A DNA stretch of 64,000 nt from Nitrosospira sp. Nsp11 (GCF_900142705.1 NZ_FRBV01000015.1:1-64000), one strand, 5' to 3'. Positions 24,394 through 33,937 are shown, counted from the stretch's first letter. Made by a program: numbers and translations. The notes: generated from the letters alone by a model not told the origin.

Positions 24394-24882
24394 ATGCGCT
24401 TCCTCTTTGCCGCCTTTCTGTGCGCATGCCTTGGCGCCTGTGCATTCCAGCCCTTGACGAAGGGCAGTCCCTTTGTCGCCCTTGATGAAAAGATTGCTTC
24501 CGATACCGTCAACCAGCTGGCGCGGCTCTATCCGCCGGCCAGGACGCAATTCAGCCTTGTCGTCTCCGAGCCTAAGAGTTTTGGGGCGCTGCTGGCGGAC
24601 CGGCTGCGCGCCAAAGGCTATGCGCTGTCCGAAAAGGAAGAGAAAACCCGGATCATGCCGCCGGATACCTTTGGCGCGGTATTTTCGCCAAAGCCGGCGG
24701 ACGAGGGCAATAAGCCGATAAAAACACCTGCGCCCGAAGGGATCGAGCTGCGCTATGTGCTCAACCATTCGGCAGACCTTTCCCGCATCACGATGGTAGT
24801 CGGGCACGCCGTGCTGGCCCGTGCCTATCTGGTCGAAAATGGCGCCATTGCCCCTGCCGGGGCCTGGACGTTCAAGGAATAG
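24394..24882 (+). CDS. trbH: TrbH (VirB7-like) lipoprotein
   Basis: 162 residues. The signal ends in the lipobox LGAC (Cys16), so the mature protein is lipid-anchored. The body LARLYPPARTQFSLV fits TrbH of IncP plasmids. It starts two bases after the trbG stop. Confidence 0.92.
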   Translation: MRFLFAAFLCACLGACAFQPLTKGSPFVALDEKIASDTVNQLARLYPPARTQFSLVVSEPKSFGALLADRLRAKGYALSEKEEKTRIMPPDTFGAVFSPKPADEGNKPIKTPAPEGIELRYVLNHSADLSRITMVVGHAVLARAYLVENGAIAPAGAWTFKE

Positions 24883-24886
24883 CGCC

Positions 24887-26170
24887 ATGAGCCAGACAAT
24901 GCCGCCGTCAGTCTCGCCTGGCCAAGCACGAACCGGAGGCGGGCGCCGGGTCAATAATCTGCCGCTGTACCTGATAGGGATAGTGGTGGCCATGTTCCTT
25001 CTCATCGTAGGATTGGTGGCAATGGACCGCGCCAACCCGAAGCAGACAGAAGAAGAAACACCCAGGCGCCAGGGCAACACGTCGCTCTTTGCCAAGGAAC
25101 TTGCCGGGGACCGCCCGGATGGGATCATTCCGGCATCCAGTCCTGTTCTTCCGGAAGATGCCGATTTCCGTCCCGCGAATCCCGACATGCCGCCGGTGCC
25201 GCCGTCCCTGCCGGCCTCTCAGCATCAAACGGACATGGAGCGCATCCGGCAAATGAAGCAGCAACAGTTCGAGGAAGCGCTGAAAGCCAAAACGAGCGTG
25301 CAAATAGCGCAGCCGCGCGAGCGTTCTGCGCCGGATGCGGCGAGTGGGCGGCCGGCTGACCTTCCCGCCAATACAGACCCGGCTGCGGTCTACCGTGCGC
25401 GGCTGGCGCAACTGCGAAAGGCGGGCATGCGTGGTAATGAGGATATGGAAGATAGCGAAGAAACACGGCCAAGCGAATCCGGCCAGCCAGGAAAACCCAG
25501 GAATAATTACGAGGATTTCGCGGGCGGGGGAGAGGATAAGTGGAAGCTCGATTCGCGCCTGCTCCCGCCGCGCTCGCCCTATACCGTGCAAACCACTTTT
25601 GTGATTCCGGTCACGCTGATCACCGGTATCAATTCCACGCTGCCGGGTAAAATCTTCGGTCAGGTCAGCCAGGATGTGTACGACACCGCCACGGGCAAGC
25701 ACTTGCTGGTGCCGCAAGGCACCAAGCTCGAAGGGGTTTACTCCAGCGATGTGGCGTATGGGCAGGCAAACCTGTTGGTTGCCGGACAGCGTTTCGTGTT
25801 TCCCGATGGCAAGACGATGGATATCGGCGCCATGCCCGGCTCCAGCGGAGCGGGCTACGCTGGATTGTCGGATCAGGTCAACAATCACTACGTGCGGCTG
25901 TTCGGTTCGGCCCTGATTATGTCGGCGATCACGGCGGGCGTGTCATTAAGCCAAAGCCGCAACCAGATTGCAGGCACGTTCGGCGCGCCCACGACCAACA
26001 GCGTATTGAGTGCCGCCCTGGGGCAGCAGCTGGGGCGCGTGACTTCGCAACTGATTTCAAAGAATCTCAACATTTCACCGACGCTTGAGATTCGCCCCGG
26101 ATACCGTTTCAACGTCACTGTCACCAAGGATATGGTTTTCAGCAAGCCCTATCAGGCATTCGACTATTAA
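24887..26170 (+). CDS. trbI: TrbI (VirB10) channel protein
   Basis: 427 residues from the ATG at 24887, four bases past trbH. One membrane segment (about 27-45), a long Pro/Gln-rich periplasmic arm, and the VirB10 domain from about 230 (FVIPVTLITGINSTLPGK, VPQGTKLEGVYSSDVAYGQ). It spans both membranes and senses ATP use at the inner side. Confidence 0.95.
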   Translation: MSQTMPPSVSPGQARTGGGRRVNNLPLYLIGIVVAMFLLIVGLVAMDRANPKQTEEETPRRQGNTSLFAKELAGDRPDGIIPASSPVLPEDADFRPANPDMPPVPPSLPASQHQTDMERIRQMKQQQFEEALKAKTSVQIAQPRERSAPDAASGRPADLPANTDPAAVYRARLAQLRKAGMRGNEDMEDSEETRPSESGQPGKPRNNYEDFAGGGEDKWKLDSRLLPPRSPYTVQTTFVIPVTLITGINSTLPGKIFGQVSQDVYDTATGKHLLVPQGTKLEGVYSSDVAYGQANLLVAGQRFVFPDGKTMDIGAMPGSSGAGYAGLSDQVNNHYVRLFGSALIMSAITAGVSLSQSRNQIAGTFGAPTTNSVLSAALGQQLGRVTSQLISKNLNISPTLEIRPGYRFNVTVTKDMVFSKPYQAFDY

Positions 26171-26182
26171 GGGGAGCGTTCC

Positions 26183-26944
26183 ATGAAAACAACGACACCT
26201 GGAATTCTTGCGGCAATGGTTGCAATGAGCCTGGGTGCAGCCACGCCGGCGGCGGCGGGCGGCCTGCCGGTTATCGATATCGCCAGCGTGCAGCAAGAGA
26301 CGATATCAGCCATCGAGGGCGTGAACCAGACACTCAAAATGGTGCAGCAGTACCAGCTCCAGTTGCAGCAGTACGAAAACATGATCCAGAATACGCTGGC
26401 GCCGGCAGCGTATGTGTGGAACCAGGTGGAACGGGTGAACATGGCAATCCTGGGGGCGACGAATACGCTCAATTACTACAGGAACCAGGCAGGCAATCTC
26501 GACGGCTACCTGTACAAATACCAGAACTCGTCCTACTACATGAGTTCGCCTTGCTTTAGCATCAGCGGTTGCCCGGAATCGGAACGCAACCGGCTTTTTG
26601 AAAACCGCAGGATGGCGTCCGACGCGCAGAAGCGGGCGAACGACGCCATGATCCGCGGGCTGGACCTTCAGCAGCAGGAGCTTGAAGCCGATGGGCGCAG
26701 GCTGGCGGCATTGCAGATGCAGGCGCAAGGCGCGCAAGGACAGATGCAGGCCATACAGGCCGCCAATCAACTTGCGAGCAACCAGGCGAGCCAGTTGATG
26801 ACTATACGCGCGCTATTGATGGCGCAGCAGAATGCGGAAGCGGCACGGCAGGCTGCCTTGGCGGATATCGAAGCACAGCGGATAGCAGCCGATGCACAAG
26901 CGACTGCGGGAACCTTCAAAAAAAGTACGCCACGCGAGTGGTAA
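26183..26944 (+). CDS. trbJ: TrbJ (VirB5-like) pilus-associated protein
   Basis: 253 residues. A signal peptide ends near PAAAGG. The mature protein is helical and Gln-rich (QQYQLQLQQYENMIQNTLAP), with a conserved Cys pair in SPCFSISGCPES. It corresponds to the minor pilus/adhesion subunit position of VirB5. Confidence 0.93.
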   Translation: MKTTTPGILAAMVAMSLGAATPAAAGGLPVIDIASVQQETISAIEGVNQTLKMVQQYQLQLQQYENMIQNTLAPAAYVWNQVERVNMAILGATNTLNYYRNQAGNLDGYLYKYQNSSYYMSSPCFSISGCPESERNRLFENRRMASDAQKRANDAMIRGLDLQQQELEADGRRLAALQMQAQGAQGQMQAIQAANQLASNQASQLMTIRALLMAQQNAEAARQAALADIEAQRIAADAQATAGTFKKSTPREW

Positions 26945-26954
26945 GGAGAAAAGA

Positions 26955-27164
26955 ATGAAAGCTGTGCAAATGACAGTTCTAACCGTTCTCGCCATATTGG
27001 CCGGTTGCGATAATTTCGTGCCGGCTGAACGAGAAAAGATAGCCAACCCGACCTGTGAAGATCTGGGAAAAATAACAGATGAGGTGGAACACAAGGCTCT
27101 TCTCGCTAAATGTCCTGACTACCTCCCTGGAGGTAGAAAGAGAAGCAAAGATAAGGAGTGGTAG
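26955..27164 (+). CDS. trbK: TrbK entry-exclusion lipoprotein
   Basis: 69 residues from the ATG at 26955, preceded by AAGGAGAAAAGA. The signal ends in LAGC (Cys18), a lipobox. TCEDL and a second Cys give a small periplasmic domain. In RP4, TrbK sits in the inner membrane or envelope and blocks entry of the same plasmid. The position between trbJ and trbL is diagnostic. Confidence 0.88.
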   Translation: MKAVQMTVLTVLAILAGCDNFVPAEREKIANPTCEDLGKITDEVEHKALLAKCPDYLPGGRKRSKDKEW

Positions 27165-27168
27165 TGAA

Positions 27169-28497
27169 ATGAGAGCGTCGAGTGCATCTATTTTTAATCT
27201 CTTGTTATTGTCGTGGTTGGTATTATTCCCGACGCAAGCTCACGCTCTTATTGAGAATGCAGATGTACTTGATGACATTCTGACGCGATACAAGGATGCA
27301 GCTTCTGCCTGGGCGGGAGTTATCACCGATAGGGCATCCTGGCTCTTCTGGCTGCTGGTGGTCATCAGTATGGTATGGACTTTCGGGTTGATGGCGGTAC
27401 GGCGGGCCGACCTGGGAGAATTCTTTGCCGAATTCATTCGTTTCACGGTGTTCACGGGCTTCTTCTGGTGGCTGCTGATTAACGGGCCGAATTTCTCGAC
27501 TTCAATCATTGCGTCATTAAAGCAAATCGGTGCCGAAGCGAGTGGCTTGCGGGGCATGGGTTCCCCATCTAGCATCGTAGATATCGGATTCGACCTTTTT
27601 TATCGGTCGATAGATGAGGTGTCTTACCGCAGTCCAATCGTCAGCATGACAGGTATCATCGTGTCAGCAGCCATTCTCATCATCCTGGCGTTGATCAGTG
27701 TCAACATGGCGCTGCTGCTCGTGTCGGGCTGGATACTGGCTTATGCCGGCGTTTTCTTCCTGGGGTTTGGCGGCTCGCGCTGGACTTCCGATATAGCGAT
27801 CAATTACTACCGGACAGTATTAGGTGTCGCGGTATCGCTGCTTGCGATGATCCTGCTGGTGGGCATCGGCAAAACCTTCCTGGATGACTACTACTTGAGA
27901 ATGAGTGGAGGGCTGAACCTGAAGGAACTCAGTGTCATGATGGTCGCCTCCATCGTGTTATTTGCTTTGGTCAACAAGATCCCGCCGATGCTGGCCGGGA
28001 TCGTCGGCGGTGGCGGTGGGGGCATCGGCAATATCGGGGCTGGCGCCGCGATCGGCACGGCCGCGGCGGCGACTGGCATGGCAGCGGGCATGATGATGGC
28101 ATCTGCTACTCATGCGGCAGGTGGCGCCTCGGCCATCAAGGCGGCATTCGACGCTGCACACGATACCATGAGTAGCGGCGGGGGCATGTCTACCGGCTTA
28201 GGCGGCTCACCATCCGGTGGCGGTAGCGGCAGGAGTGGCGGCGGCTTGGGCCAGGCGATGGGAACGGGTGCGCGTTTTGCTGCAAACATGGGATCGAATC
28301 TTGCCAAGGGGAGCATGGCGGTCGCAAAGGCGGGCGCAGGTGACCGTGTTAGCCAAACTCCTGGCGGAAAAATCGCCTCGGCCATTCGCGCCAGCATGGA
28401 ACAGCCGGAATTCACCGGAAACCGGTTTGCCAATTCCACCGATACAACGGTAGACCGCGAAGCCGAAACCGAAGCTTTCGTGAACAGCAAGCGCTAG
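27169..28497 (+). CDS. trbL: TrbL (VirB6) polytopic channel protein
   Basis: 442 residues from the ATG at 27169; AAGGAG lies 11 bases upstream. A signal-like N-terminus is followed by about six membrane segments between 50 and 290. The C-terminal 150 residues are Gly/Ala/Ser-rich (GGGGIGNIGAGAAIG and similar), as in other TrbL proteins. It lines the inner-membrane part of the DNA path. Confidence 0.94.
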   Translation: MRASSASIFNLLLLSWLVLFPTQAHALIENADVLDDILTRYKDAASAWAGVITDRASWLFWLLVVISMVWTFGLMAVRRADLGEFFAEFIRFTVFTGFFWWLLINGPNFSTSIIASLKQIGAEASGLRGMGSPSSIVDIGFDLFYRSIDEVSYRSPIVSMTGIIVSAAILIILALISVNMALLLVSGWILAYAGVFFLGFGGSRWTSDIAINYYRTVLGVAVSLLAMILLVGIGKTFLDDYYLRMSGGLNLKELSVMMVASIVLFALVNKIPPMLAGIVGGGGGGIGNIGAGAAIGTAAAATGMAAGMMMASATHAAGGASAIKAAFDAAHDTMSSGGGMSTGLGGSPSGGGSGRSGGGLGQAMGTGARFAANMGSNLAKGSMAVAKAGAGDRVSQTPGGKIASAIRASMEQPEFTGNRFANSTDTTVDREAETEAFVNSKR

Positions 28498-28499
28498 CG

Positions 28500-28955
28500 A
28501 TGGCCGATCTGCCGCCACACATTCAGGAGCGCATCGTCTGCTCCATCACGGCGGCAGTGAAATACGAAGTGCCGGCAAACATCGTCCTGGCCGTAGCGGA
28601 AAAGGAAAGCGGCAGGGCAGGGCAGTGGGTACGCAACTCGAACGGCACCTACGATGTAGGCCCGATGCAGTTTAATACCGCGTATCTTTCCGATCTAGCC
28701 AAGTATGGCATTACCGCAAGCTATGTCGCGCAAGCCGGGTGCTACGCATATGATCTGGCCGCGTGGCGGCTCAGGATGCATATCAGGAACGACAAGGGCG
28801 ATCTGTGGACGAAAGCGGCCAACTACCACTCAACCACGCCGCATCTCAATGCAGCGTACCGGGCGGATCTGATGCGCAAGGCCGCTCAATGGACAAAATG
28901 GCTGGATGCCCGTTTTGTCACCTATGAGGTTACGGCGTCACCTGTGAAGCGGTAA
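28500..28955 (+). CDS. trbN: TrbN lytic transglycosylase
   Basis: 151 residues. The transglycosylase SLT core has IVLAVAEKESG with the catalytic Glu (about 37), then NGTYDVGPMQFNTAYL and AANYHSTTP. No obvious signal peptide is seen. It opens peptidoglycan for the mating channel. It follows trbL by two bases, so trbM, which separates them in RP4, is missing. Confidence 0.9.
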   Translation: MADLPPHIQERIVCSITAAVKYEVPANIVLAVAEKESGRAGQWVRNSNGTYDVGPMQFNTAYLSDLAKYGITASYVAQAGCYAYDLAAWRLRMHIRNDKGDLWTKAANYHSTTPHLNAAYRADLMRKAAQWTKWLDARFVTYEVTASPVKR

Positions 28956-29374
28956 GGCAATCTCGCTATCGCTCGTCCCATGGACAACCCTATGGATAAC
29001 CTGATGGACGGATAGATCCCCGCCCACAAGGTTCCCCACAGGGATTGCCCACAGGCACACCGGACTGCACCACAAAAGCCTTCTGACGCGGCCTTTGGCC
29101 TTGCCCTAGCCATTTTTAAATTTTTCCTTACCACCCCTGAGAGCAAAGCACAAAACCTTAGATGGAGCGGGGGCTGGGGAGGAAGCCCAGAATCAGAACC
29201 AAAAATGAAGCTCAAGAGAGGCCAGGACAAGGATCAAGAGTGGGAACTTTGCCCTGTACTGGATTCGAATTTCAAGATTATTCCAATATGCCCGTTATTA
29301 TTTATATGGTTATCATTGGATGTTGTATCTGACAGCAGGCTAATGAGTGACAACTTGGAAATGGGTATTACGTG
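28956..29374. other. Non-coding junction between Tra2 and cargo
   Basis: No confident gene. The left part has short repeated phrases (ATGGACAACC, ATGGATAACC, and CCCACAGG twice near 29034-29056) that could be an old replication site. An ORF of 56 codons at 29205-29375 ends in TGATG against the next gene start but lacks a ribosome site. This is the boundary where plasmid backbone gives way to accessory genes. Confidence 0.4.
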
Positions 29375-30556
29375 ATGGGTGTGCGGTTTAGGAAATCAGT
29401 GAAGTTAGCACCGGGCCTACGCATGAACTTTAGCGGTAGCGGTGTAAGCTGGACGGTTGGCCCTCGCGGAGCCTCATTAGGGCTCGGGAAAAATGGAATC
29501 CACCTTAATACGGGAATTCCAGGGTCAGGATTTTATTCTCGCCAACGTATCCATAATGCTGGCTCGATCAGCAGATCATCCGGAAAAGCTATTACCAGCG
29601 TTCCAATCACCGTACATATTGATGAAAGCGGCATAATTTCTTTCCTAGATACTAATGGGAATCCAGCACCTGAATCCTGGGTGACTGCTGCCCAAAAACA
29701 GCAGGGCGACGCAATCAGAGGCTTGATTCAAACAGAATGCGACAAGATTAACGCTCAGATTGAGGCACTTGGTCAGCTGCATCATGATACCCCTAACCCT
29801 CTCTTGCGTCCGAGATACCAGCGCATGAGTTTCGATAATCCAGAACCGGTGCAACCAGTTTTCATCAAACCTGGATTTTTCGCTGCTTTATTCAAGAGGG
29901 ATCGGGAACGAATCGAACGTGAAAACGCTGATAAACAGTGCAGCTACGAGAAGGTTCTTCAAGAATGGGAATGTGCCAAGCATGAATTTGAGATCAGGGA
30001 AGCAAATCGGAAGCAGCTCATCGAGCATGGCATCTACTCCGACACAATTGCCATGGCCACCTTCCTGGAAGATACTCTGCAAGATATTGTCTGGCCTAAA
30101 GAAACAGATGTGTCTTTCGACATCTTTGATGAAGGTAAGCATGTCTTTCTAGACGTAGATCTTCCTGAAATCGAGGATATGCCTACAAAGACGGCAACTG
30201 CCCCTTTAAGAGGGTACAGGCTCAACATCAAGGACATTTCTCCGGCAAAAATACGTGCGCTTTATATGCAGCACGTACACGGAGTGGGTTTCCGTATTAT
30301 TGGCGCAACTTTTGCGGCACTACCTATAGCAGAGGAAGTGACCCTGTCTGGTTACTCACAGCGGGTGGATGCGGCTACAGCGCAGATACATGACGAGTAC
30401 CTGTATTCTGTTAGAGTACGTCGGGCTGATTGGAAAATGATCCAGTTCAATAACCTACCAGCCCTGGATGTAGTGGAAGCATTAGCCCGATTTGAATTAC
30501 GTCGGGACATGTCAAAGGCTGCAGTATTTAAACCGATCGAGCCGATAATCCCTTAA
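29375..30556 (+). CDS. DUF4236 domain protein
   Basis: 393 residues. The first 50 residues (VRFRKSVKLAPGLRMNFS, SGVSWTVGPRGASLGLGK, GIHLNTGIPGSG) are a clear DUF4236 domain, found at the N-terminus of many proteins of unknown function. The remaining 340 residues are soluble, with a coiled-coil-like region around 170-215 and no recognised catalytic motif. The ATG at 29375 is used because the preceding GTG adds one residue only. It probably forms an operon with the small lipoprotein 34 bp downstream. Confidence 0.8.
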   Translation: MGVRFRKSVKLAPGLRMNFSGSGVSWTVGPRGASLGLGKNGIHLNTGIPGSGFYSRQRIHNAGSISRSSGKAITSVPITVHIDESGIISFLDTNGNPAPESWVTAAQKQQGDAIRGLIQTECDKINAQIEALGQLHHDTPNPLLRPRYQRMSFDNPEPVQPVFIKPGFFAALFKRDRERIERENADKQCSYEKVLQEWECAKHEFEIREANRKQLIEHGIYSDTIAMATFLEDTLQDIVWPKETDVSFDIFDEGKHVFLDVDLPEIEDMPTKTATAPLRGYRLNIKDISPAKIRALYMQHVHGVGFRIIGATFAALPIAEEVTLSGYSQRVDAATAQIHDEYLYSVRVRRADWKMIQFNNLPALDVVEALARFELRRDMSKAAVFKPIEPIIP

Positions 30557-30590
30557 TGCAATTTATAGGATTATGTAGAAGGGAAATATA

Positions 30591-30812
30591 ATGCGTCCGA
30601 CTTATATTCTTATCACAGGAATTGTGGCGCTTGGGTTTCTCGGATGCGGTAAAAGCCCTTCCGACTCCGAGATTGATGCCTGTGTTGAGAGGGGTGTGGC
30701 TTATTTTAAGGAGATAGGTTCATATCCGACCTTGTCGAGTGCCCCAAATACAGGGCGTCAAGCTGAAGATGTCGCTTTTGAGCGATGCAATCGCACAATT
30801 ACGGCATTCTGA
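30591..30812 (+). CDS. Small putative lipoprotein
   Basis: 73 residues. The N-terminus is a signal with lipobox FLGC (Cys19). The mature part is short and polar with two Cys (DACVERG and FERCNRT). AGAAGGGAAA precedes the ATG. It has no recognised family and may be an envelope partner of the upstream DUF4236 protein. Confidence 0.6.
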   Translation: MRPTYILITGIVALGFLGCGKSPSDSEIDACVERGVAYFKEIGSYPTLSSAPNTGRQAEDVAFERCNRTITAF

Positions 30813-31315
30813 GAGAGGATTACTTGCGCTGCCTCTCGATGTGAATCGCTGCGGTTTTAGTAGACATTCTGCAGCCGGTTGAAATACTGGTTTTCGAACT
30901 CTATCGGGGAAACGCTGTTCGCATAAGTGATCCATAAATCCCACTGAAGGTGTTAAGGTTTTTGTTTGGGCCGCAGGCATTTCATCGGATTACACTGCGG
31001 CCACACCTGAGGATGTTGGCTGGGCGGCACGCCTCATGCGTAGCGTTTTATACTGTGCGTGATGCTCAGATTCAACGGATAATCGTAGCCCGACTGTCTT
31101 GAGAACCGCCAGCAGCGTTTTGAGAGTGGTTGCCTTTGGGCGATAACGTGCGATACAGAGGATGATCGATGGGGAATGAAGATAGACGCTTCACAGGGAT
31201 TGATATTGCTCTCCCCAATCTGCTTGGCGCATCGTATAGGAAGAGCATTCAGCTCGCATTGATATCGATAATTTTGGCAGTTATTGGATTGCATGAGCAA
31301 GCGTTAGAAACTTAG
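30813..31315. other. Stretch with gene remnants only
   Basis: No intact gene is visible apart from the leftward antitoxin-like fragment at 30990-31158. The rest has scattered stops in all frames. It looks like decayed accessory DNA between the DUF4236 pair and the HEPN-motif gene. Confidence 0.45.
30990..31158 (-). pseudogene. Remnant of a HigA/XRE-type antitoxin C-terminus
   Basis: Read leftward, one frame gives ARYRPKATTLKTLLAVLKTV and then GLRLSVES, which resembles the end of chromosomal-type addiction-module antitoxins (pattern PTLRTLxALLKALGLRLSV). It then runs to a stop at 30990. The same frame is closed just upstream (about 31185), so the N-terminal part is gone. No toxin partner is seen beside it. 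Confidence 0.35.
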
Positions 31316-32080
31316 CTAGTTCATATTCTCGATCCTAACCACACACGATACACATGCGTAGTCGGTTGGGCTTACATCATCATTCCACATTATTGCCTCT
31401 GAACGTTTGCCTTCTGCTCCACAAATGCAACATATGATTAACTTGTCTTCATCTTCGCAGTAATGGCAGATGTAATTCCCTAGCACACAAACGGCCGTAT
31501 TCCTTTCACCGCAAAGCCCGCAGTCGTACACTTCGCCATCTCCGGCCCGTTCTCTAGCTTCATCTTGTGCGTGGGTCACGTCCGCTTTATATTCGTCGGC
31601 CAACAGTTGAAAGATTTCGAGATTCGGTTCCGTAATCCAATCTTCCATCTTAAAGTCAGCAAATTCGGCACTGAACTCATTCATCGCCTGCACAAGACGT
31701 CCTAGCGTTCTTCGCGCACTCGCGATTTCCATCTCAAACTTGTGATGCTCAATGCCGTTGCGTAATGTCTTCAGCCACTCCAAATCGACAATAAATTTAC
31801 CATCAAGTGGTTTTCCTTCATTCTTGAGAAACTGTACTGCCTCCCATAACCCAATAGTCTGCTCTTTAGCTATATTTTTGGAGAACGGGTTCTTGTAGAT
31901 CAATAGGGGATGAGCCTGTGAGACATATAGCTTGAATAGTAACTCAAGGAAATGTGAAAAATGCAGGATCGCAAACTTGTACGCTTTGATATTCCCCGCC
32001 TGACCTTCGCGATATTTGACAAGCGCTTCATTGAAGCTGTCGAGCGCATTTTCTTTTAAGTCAAGCTTATGAAGTGGCAT
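31316..32080 (-). CDS. HEPN-motif protein with C-terminal zinc-ribbon-like cysteines
   Basis: 254 residues. The first 150 are helical; FAILHFSHFLELLFKLYV resembles the start of HEPN/MAE_28990-like folds, and LKTLRNGIEHHKFE contains the R-x4-H motif that forms the RNase centre in HEPN toxins and defence nucleases. The C-terminal third has four CxxC knuckles (CGLCGE, CHYCED, CCICGA, CVSC) that probably bind two zinc ions. It stands alone, divergent from the TerY-P triad 420 bp away. RNA binding or cleavage is inferred from the motif only. Confidence 0.6.
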   Translation of the reverse strand: MPLHKLDLKENALDSFNEALVKYREGQAGNIKAYKFAILHFSHFLELLFKLYVSQAHPLLIYKNPFSKNIAKEQTIGLWEAVQFLKNEGKPLDGKFIVDLEWLKTLRNGIEHHKFEMEIASARRTLGRLVQAMNEFSAEFADFKMEDWITEPNLEIFQLLADEYKADVTHAQDEARERAGDGEVYDCGLCGERNTAVCVLGNYICHYCEDEDKLIICCICGAEGKRSEAIMWNDDVSPTDYACVSCVVRIENMN

Positions 32081-32500
32081 GTTGTTGGTGTTGTTTTGAC
32101 AGGTAAAGAATTGACGTGTCTTCTAGGGAGAACAAGGATAGCAGCGGATCAATTAATTTACTCTCATACTTACCTTAAACGTTGGGCTATCCTCCCGGCC
32201 GACTCTTACGGTGATCGTATGGAAGGGCGATGGTGTCTCAAACAAACTCTACTTAATAAGATCCGGCACAAGTTTTGAAAAACTCCTACTCATTGACCGG
32301 TGTACCTAAGTCCAATTGCTAGCTCAACAATGTGTACTTAAAATAAGCACCGCTGCGGGTAACAAAATTCTGTTTCAATATATAGAACGAATCGGATCGC
32401 GCTATCTGGTTTTAAGAATACACAGATACAGATCTTATTAATTTTCTGATAAAGAAGATCTGTAAGTGGTCCAACCAATAACAATTTAGGGGGTATTTTG
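32081..32500. other. Divergent promoter region of HEPN gene and TerY-P triad
   Basis: No gene seen. The right end carries a 10-bp perfect inverted repeat, 32427-32436 with 32455-32464, 37 bp before the VWA gene. Promoters for both directions are expected here. Confidence 0.45.
32427..32464. promoter_or_regulatory. Inverted repeat upstream of the VWA gene
   Basis: TACAGATCTT and AAGATCTGTA are exact complements 18 bp apart. The position just before a well-placed ribosome site (TTTAGGGGG) suggests an operator or leader hairpin controlling the triad. Confidence 0.45.
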
Positions 32501-33178
32501 ATGGATGATTTCGAACAGCAACCCTTTGCTAATGCTGAGTTTGCTGAAAATCCCGAGCAACGTTGTCCGTGCCTTCTTCTGCTCGATACTTCTTATTCAA
32601 TGAATGGAAGCCCGATTCGAGAGCTCAACGACGGCTTGACCGCATTTAAGCAGGATTTGATGGAGGATTCACTTGCAGGCAAGCGCGTCGAAATTGCAAC
32701 CGTCACTTTCGGGCCAGTCCATGTTCGCTCGAATTTCGTTACGGCGGATGCATTTTACCCAGAAACGCTCGAAGCGAACGGGGCTACGCCTATGGGAGAA
32801 GCAATCGAGCTTGGGCTTGACATGCTCCGTGAGCGCAAGAACCAGTATCAAGCAAACGGCATCAGATACTACCGGCCCTGGGTGTTTCTTATCACTGACG
32901 GGGCGCCTACTGATAACTGGCAGGAAGCCAAGCGGCGTGTCTATGAGGGGGAGGAACGAAAAGAATTCATGTTTTATGTTGTTGCCGTTGAAGATGCGGA
33001 CATGACCATTCTCTCGGAGCTGGCGACTCGTAAGGTGATGAAGTTAAAGGGCTTGGCATTTCGCGAGCTTTTTGCCTGGCTATCTCGTTCGCTTGGTGCA
33101 GTATCCCAATCTAACCCGGGCGATCAGGTTCCTTTAGCAAATCCAACCGCTCCCGATGGGTGGGCCGTTGCAGGCTAA
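32501..33178 (+). CDS. TerY-type VWA domain protein (first gene of TerY-P triad)
   Basis: 225 residues. The VWA metal-ion (MIDAS) site is complete: [12 protein letters not shown] (DxSxS), a Thr in [11 protein letters not shown], and [10 protein letters not shown]. It is cytoplasmic with no signal or membrane segment. The ATG follows TTTAGGGGG. TerY-like VWA proteins are proposed scaffolds in tellurite-resistance-linked stress systems. It overlaps the next gene by 23 bases, so the three genes form one operon. Confidence 0.85.
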   Translation: MDDFEQQPFANAEFAENPEQRCPCLLLLDTSYSMNGSPIRELNDGLTAFKQDLMEDSLAGKRVEIATVTFGPVHVRSNFVTADAFYPETLEANGATPMGEAIELGLDMLRERKNQYQANGIRYYRPWVFLITDGAPTDNWQEAKRRVYEGEERKEFMFYVVAVEDADMTILSELATRKVMKLKGLAFRELFAWLSRSLGAVSQSNPGDQVPLANPTAPDGWAVAG

Positions 33179-33929
33179 CTCCAACCGTTGGCGATGGGCC
33201 GCAGCATCCAGAACAGGAACGTCACATATTCGGGCAGGTACTAGGCGGCAGGATGCCTATGCTGTGTCGAAGCTGAGGCCCGATGGCCTGTGCGCGATCG
33301 TGTCGGACGGCGCAGGAAGTGCATCTCATGGGGGCTATGGGGCGTGGCTCGTTTGCCGGCACTTGACCCAGCGCTTTCGTATATGGTTTGACCATTCGAA
33401 CAATCTTCCTTCCGAGGAAGATGTCATGGTCTGGATTGACGATCTACGAGACCTGCTAGCAAACGCTGCCAGCAAACGGGGTATTACACGACGTCAGTTT
33501 GCGGCAACACTTGCAGCTATTATAATCACCCCGGAGCAGATGCTCACACTGCAGGTTGGCGACAGCGCTATTGTTGGTCGGCGCAATGGACTATGGGAAT
33601 CTATCTGCTGGCCAGAAAACGGCGAGTATGCATCGACCACATATTTTATAACCGACGATCCCGAAGTTCGGCTAAGAACGGCCCGCCTCCCCCTCGATTA
33701 TGACGCCTTTGCACTGTTCTCCGACGGTATTGAGGATATCGCGCTCGAGCGGCTTGAGTTACGGCCGCATACTCGCTTTTTCGATCCAATGATCAAGCCG
33801 ATCGACTTAGCAAGTAAGTATGGGCGTCTAGGCCCCCTTTCTGATGCCCTCGGCCGTTATCTTGATGAGCCCTCCATCTGCGACCGTACTGATGACGATA
33901 AGACGCTCATTTTGATCTCGGGGGTCTGA
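33156..33929 (+). CDS. PP2C-family protein phosphatase of the TerY-P triad
   Basis: 257 residues. The PP2C metal-binding Asp motifs are visible: [19 protein letters not shown] and [11 protein letters not shown], with DDKTLILIS at the end. RRQDAYAV corresponds to the first motif. It probably removes phosphates placed by the kinase of the next gene. The ATG at 33156 lies inside the VWA gene in another frame, which suggests translational coupling. Confidence 0.85.
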   Translation: MGGPLQANSNRWRWAAASRTGTSHIRAGTRRQDAYAVSKLRPDGLCAIVSDGAGSASHGGYGAWLVCRHLTQRFRIWFDHSNNLPSEEDVMVWIDDLRDLLANAASKRGITRRQFAATLAAIIITPEQMLTLQVGDSAIVGRRNGLWESICWPENGEYASTTYFITDDPEVRLRTARLPLDYDAFALFSDGIEDIALERLELRPHTRFFDPMIKPIDLASKYGRLGPLSDALGRYLDEPSICDRTDDDKTLILISGV

Positions 33930-33937
33930 GCAAGCGC

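Noticed and set aside
29205-29375. A 56-codon ORF ending in TGATG at the DUF4236 start
   Set aside because: The overlap is suggestive of coupling, but there is no ribosome site and the composition is not convincing.
31034-31300. An 88-codon minus-strand frame in the gene-poor stretch
   Set aside because: Cys/Ser-rich and out of frame with the antitoxin-like fragment, so judged non-coding.
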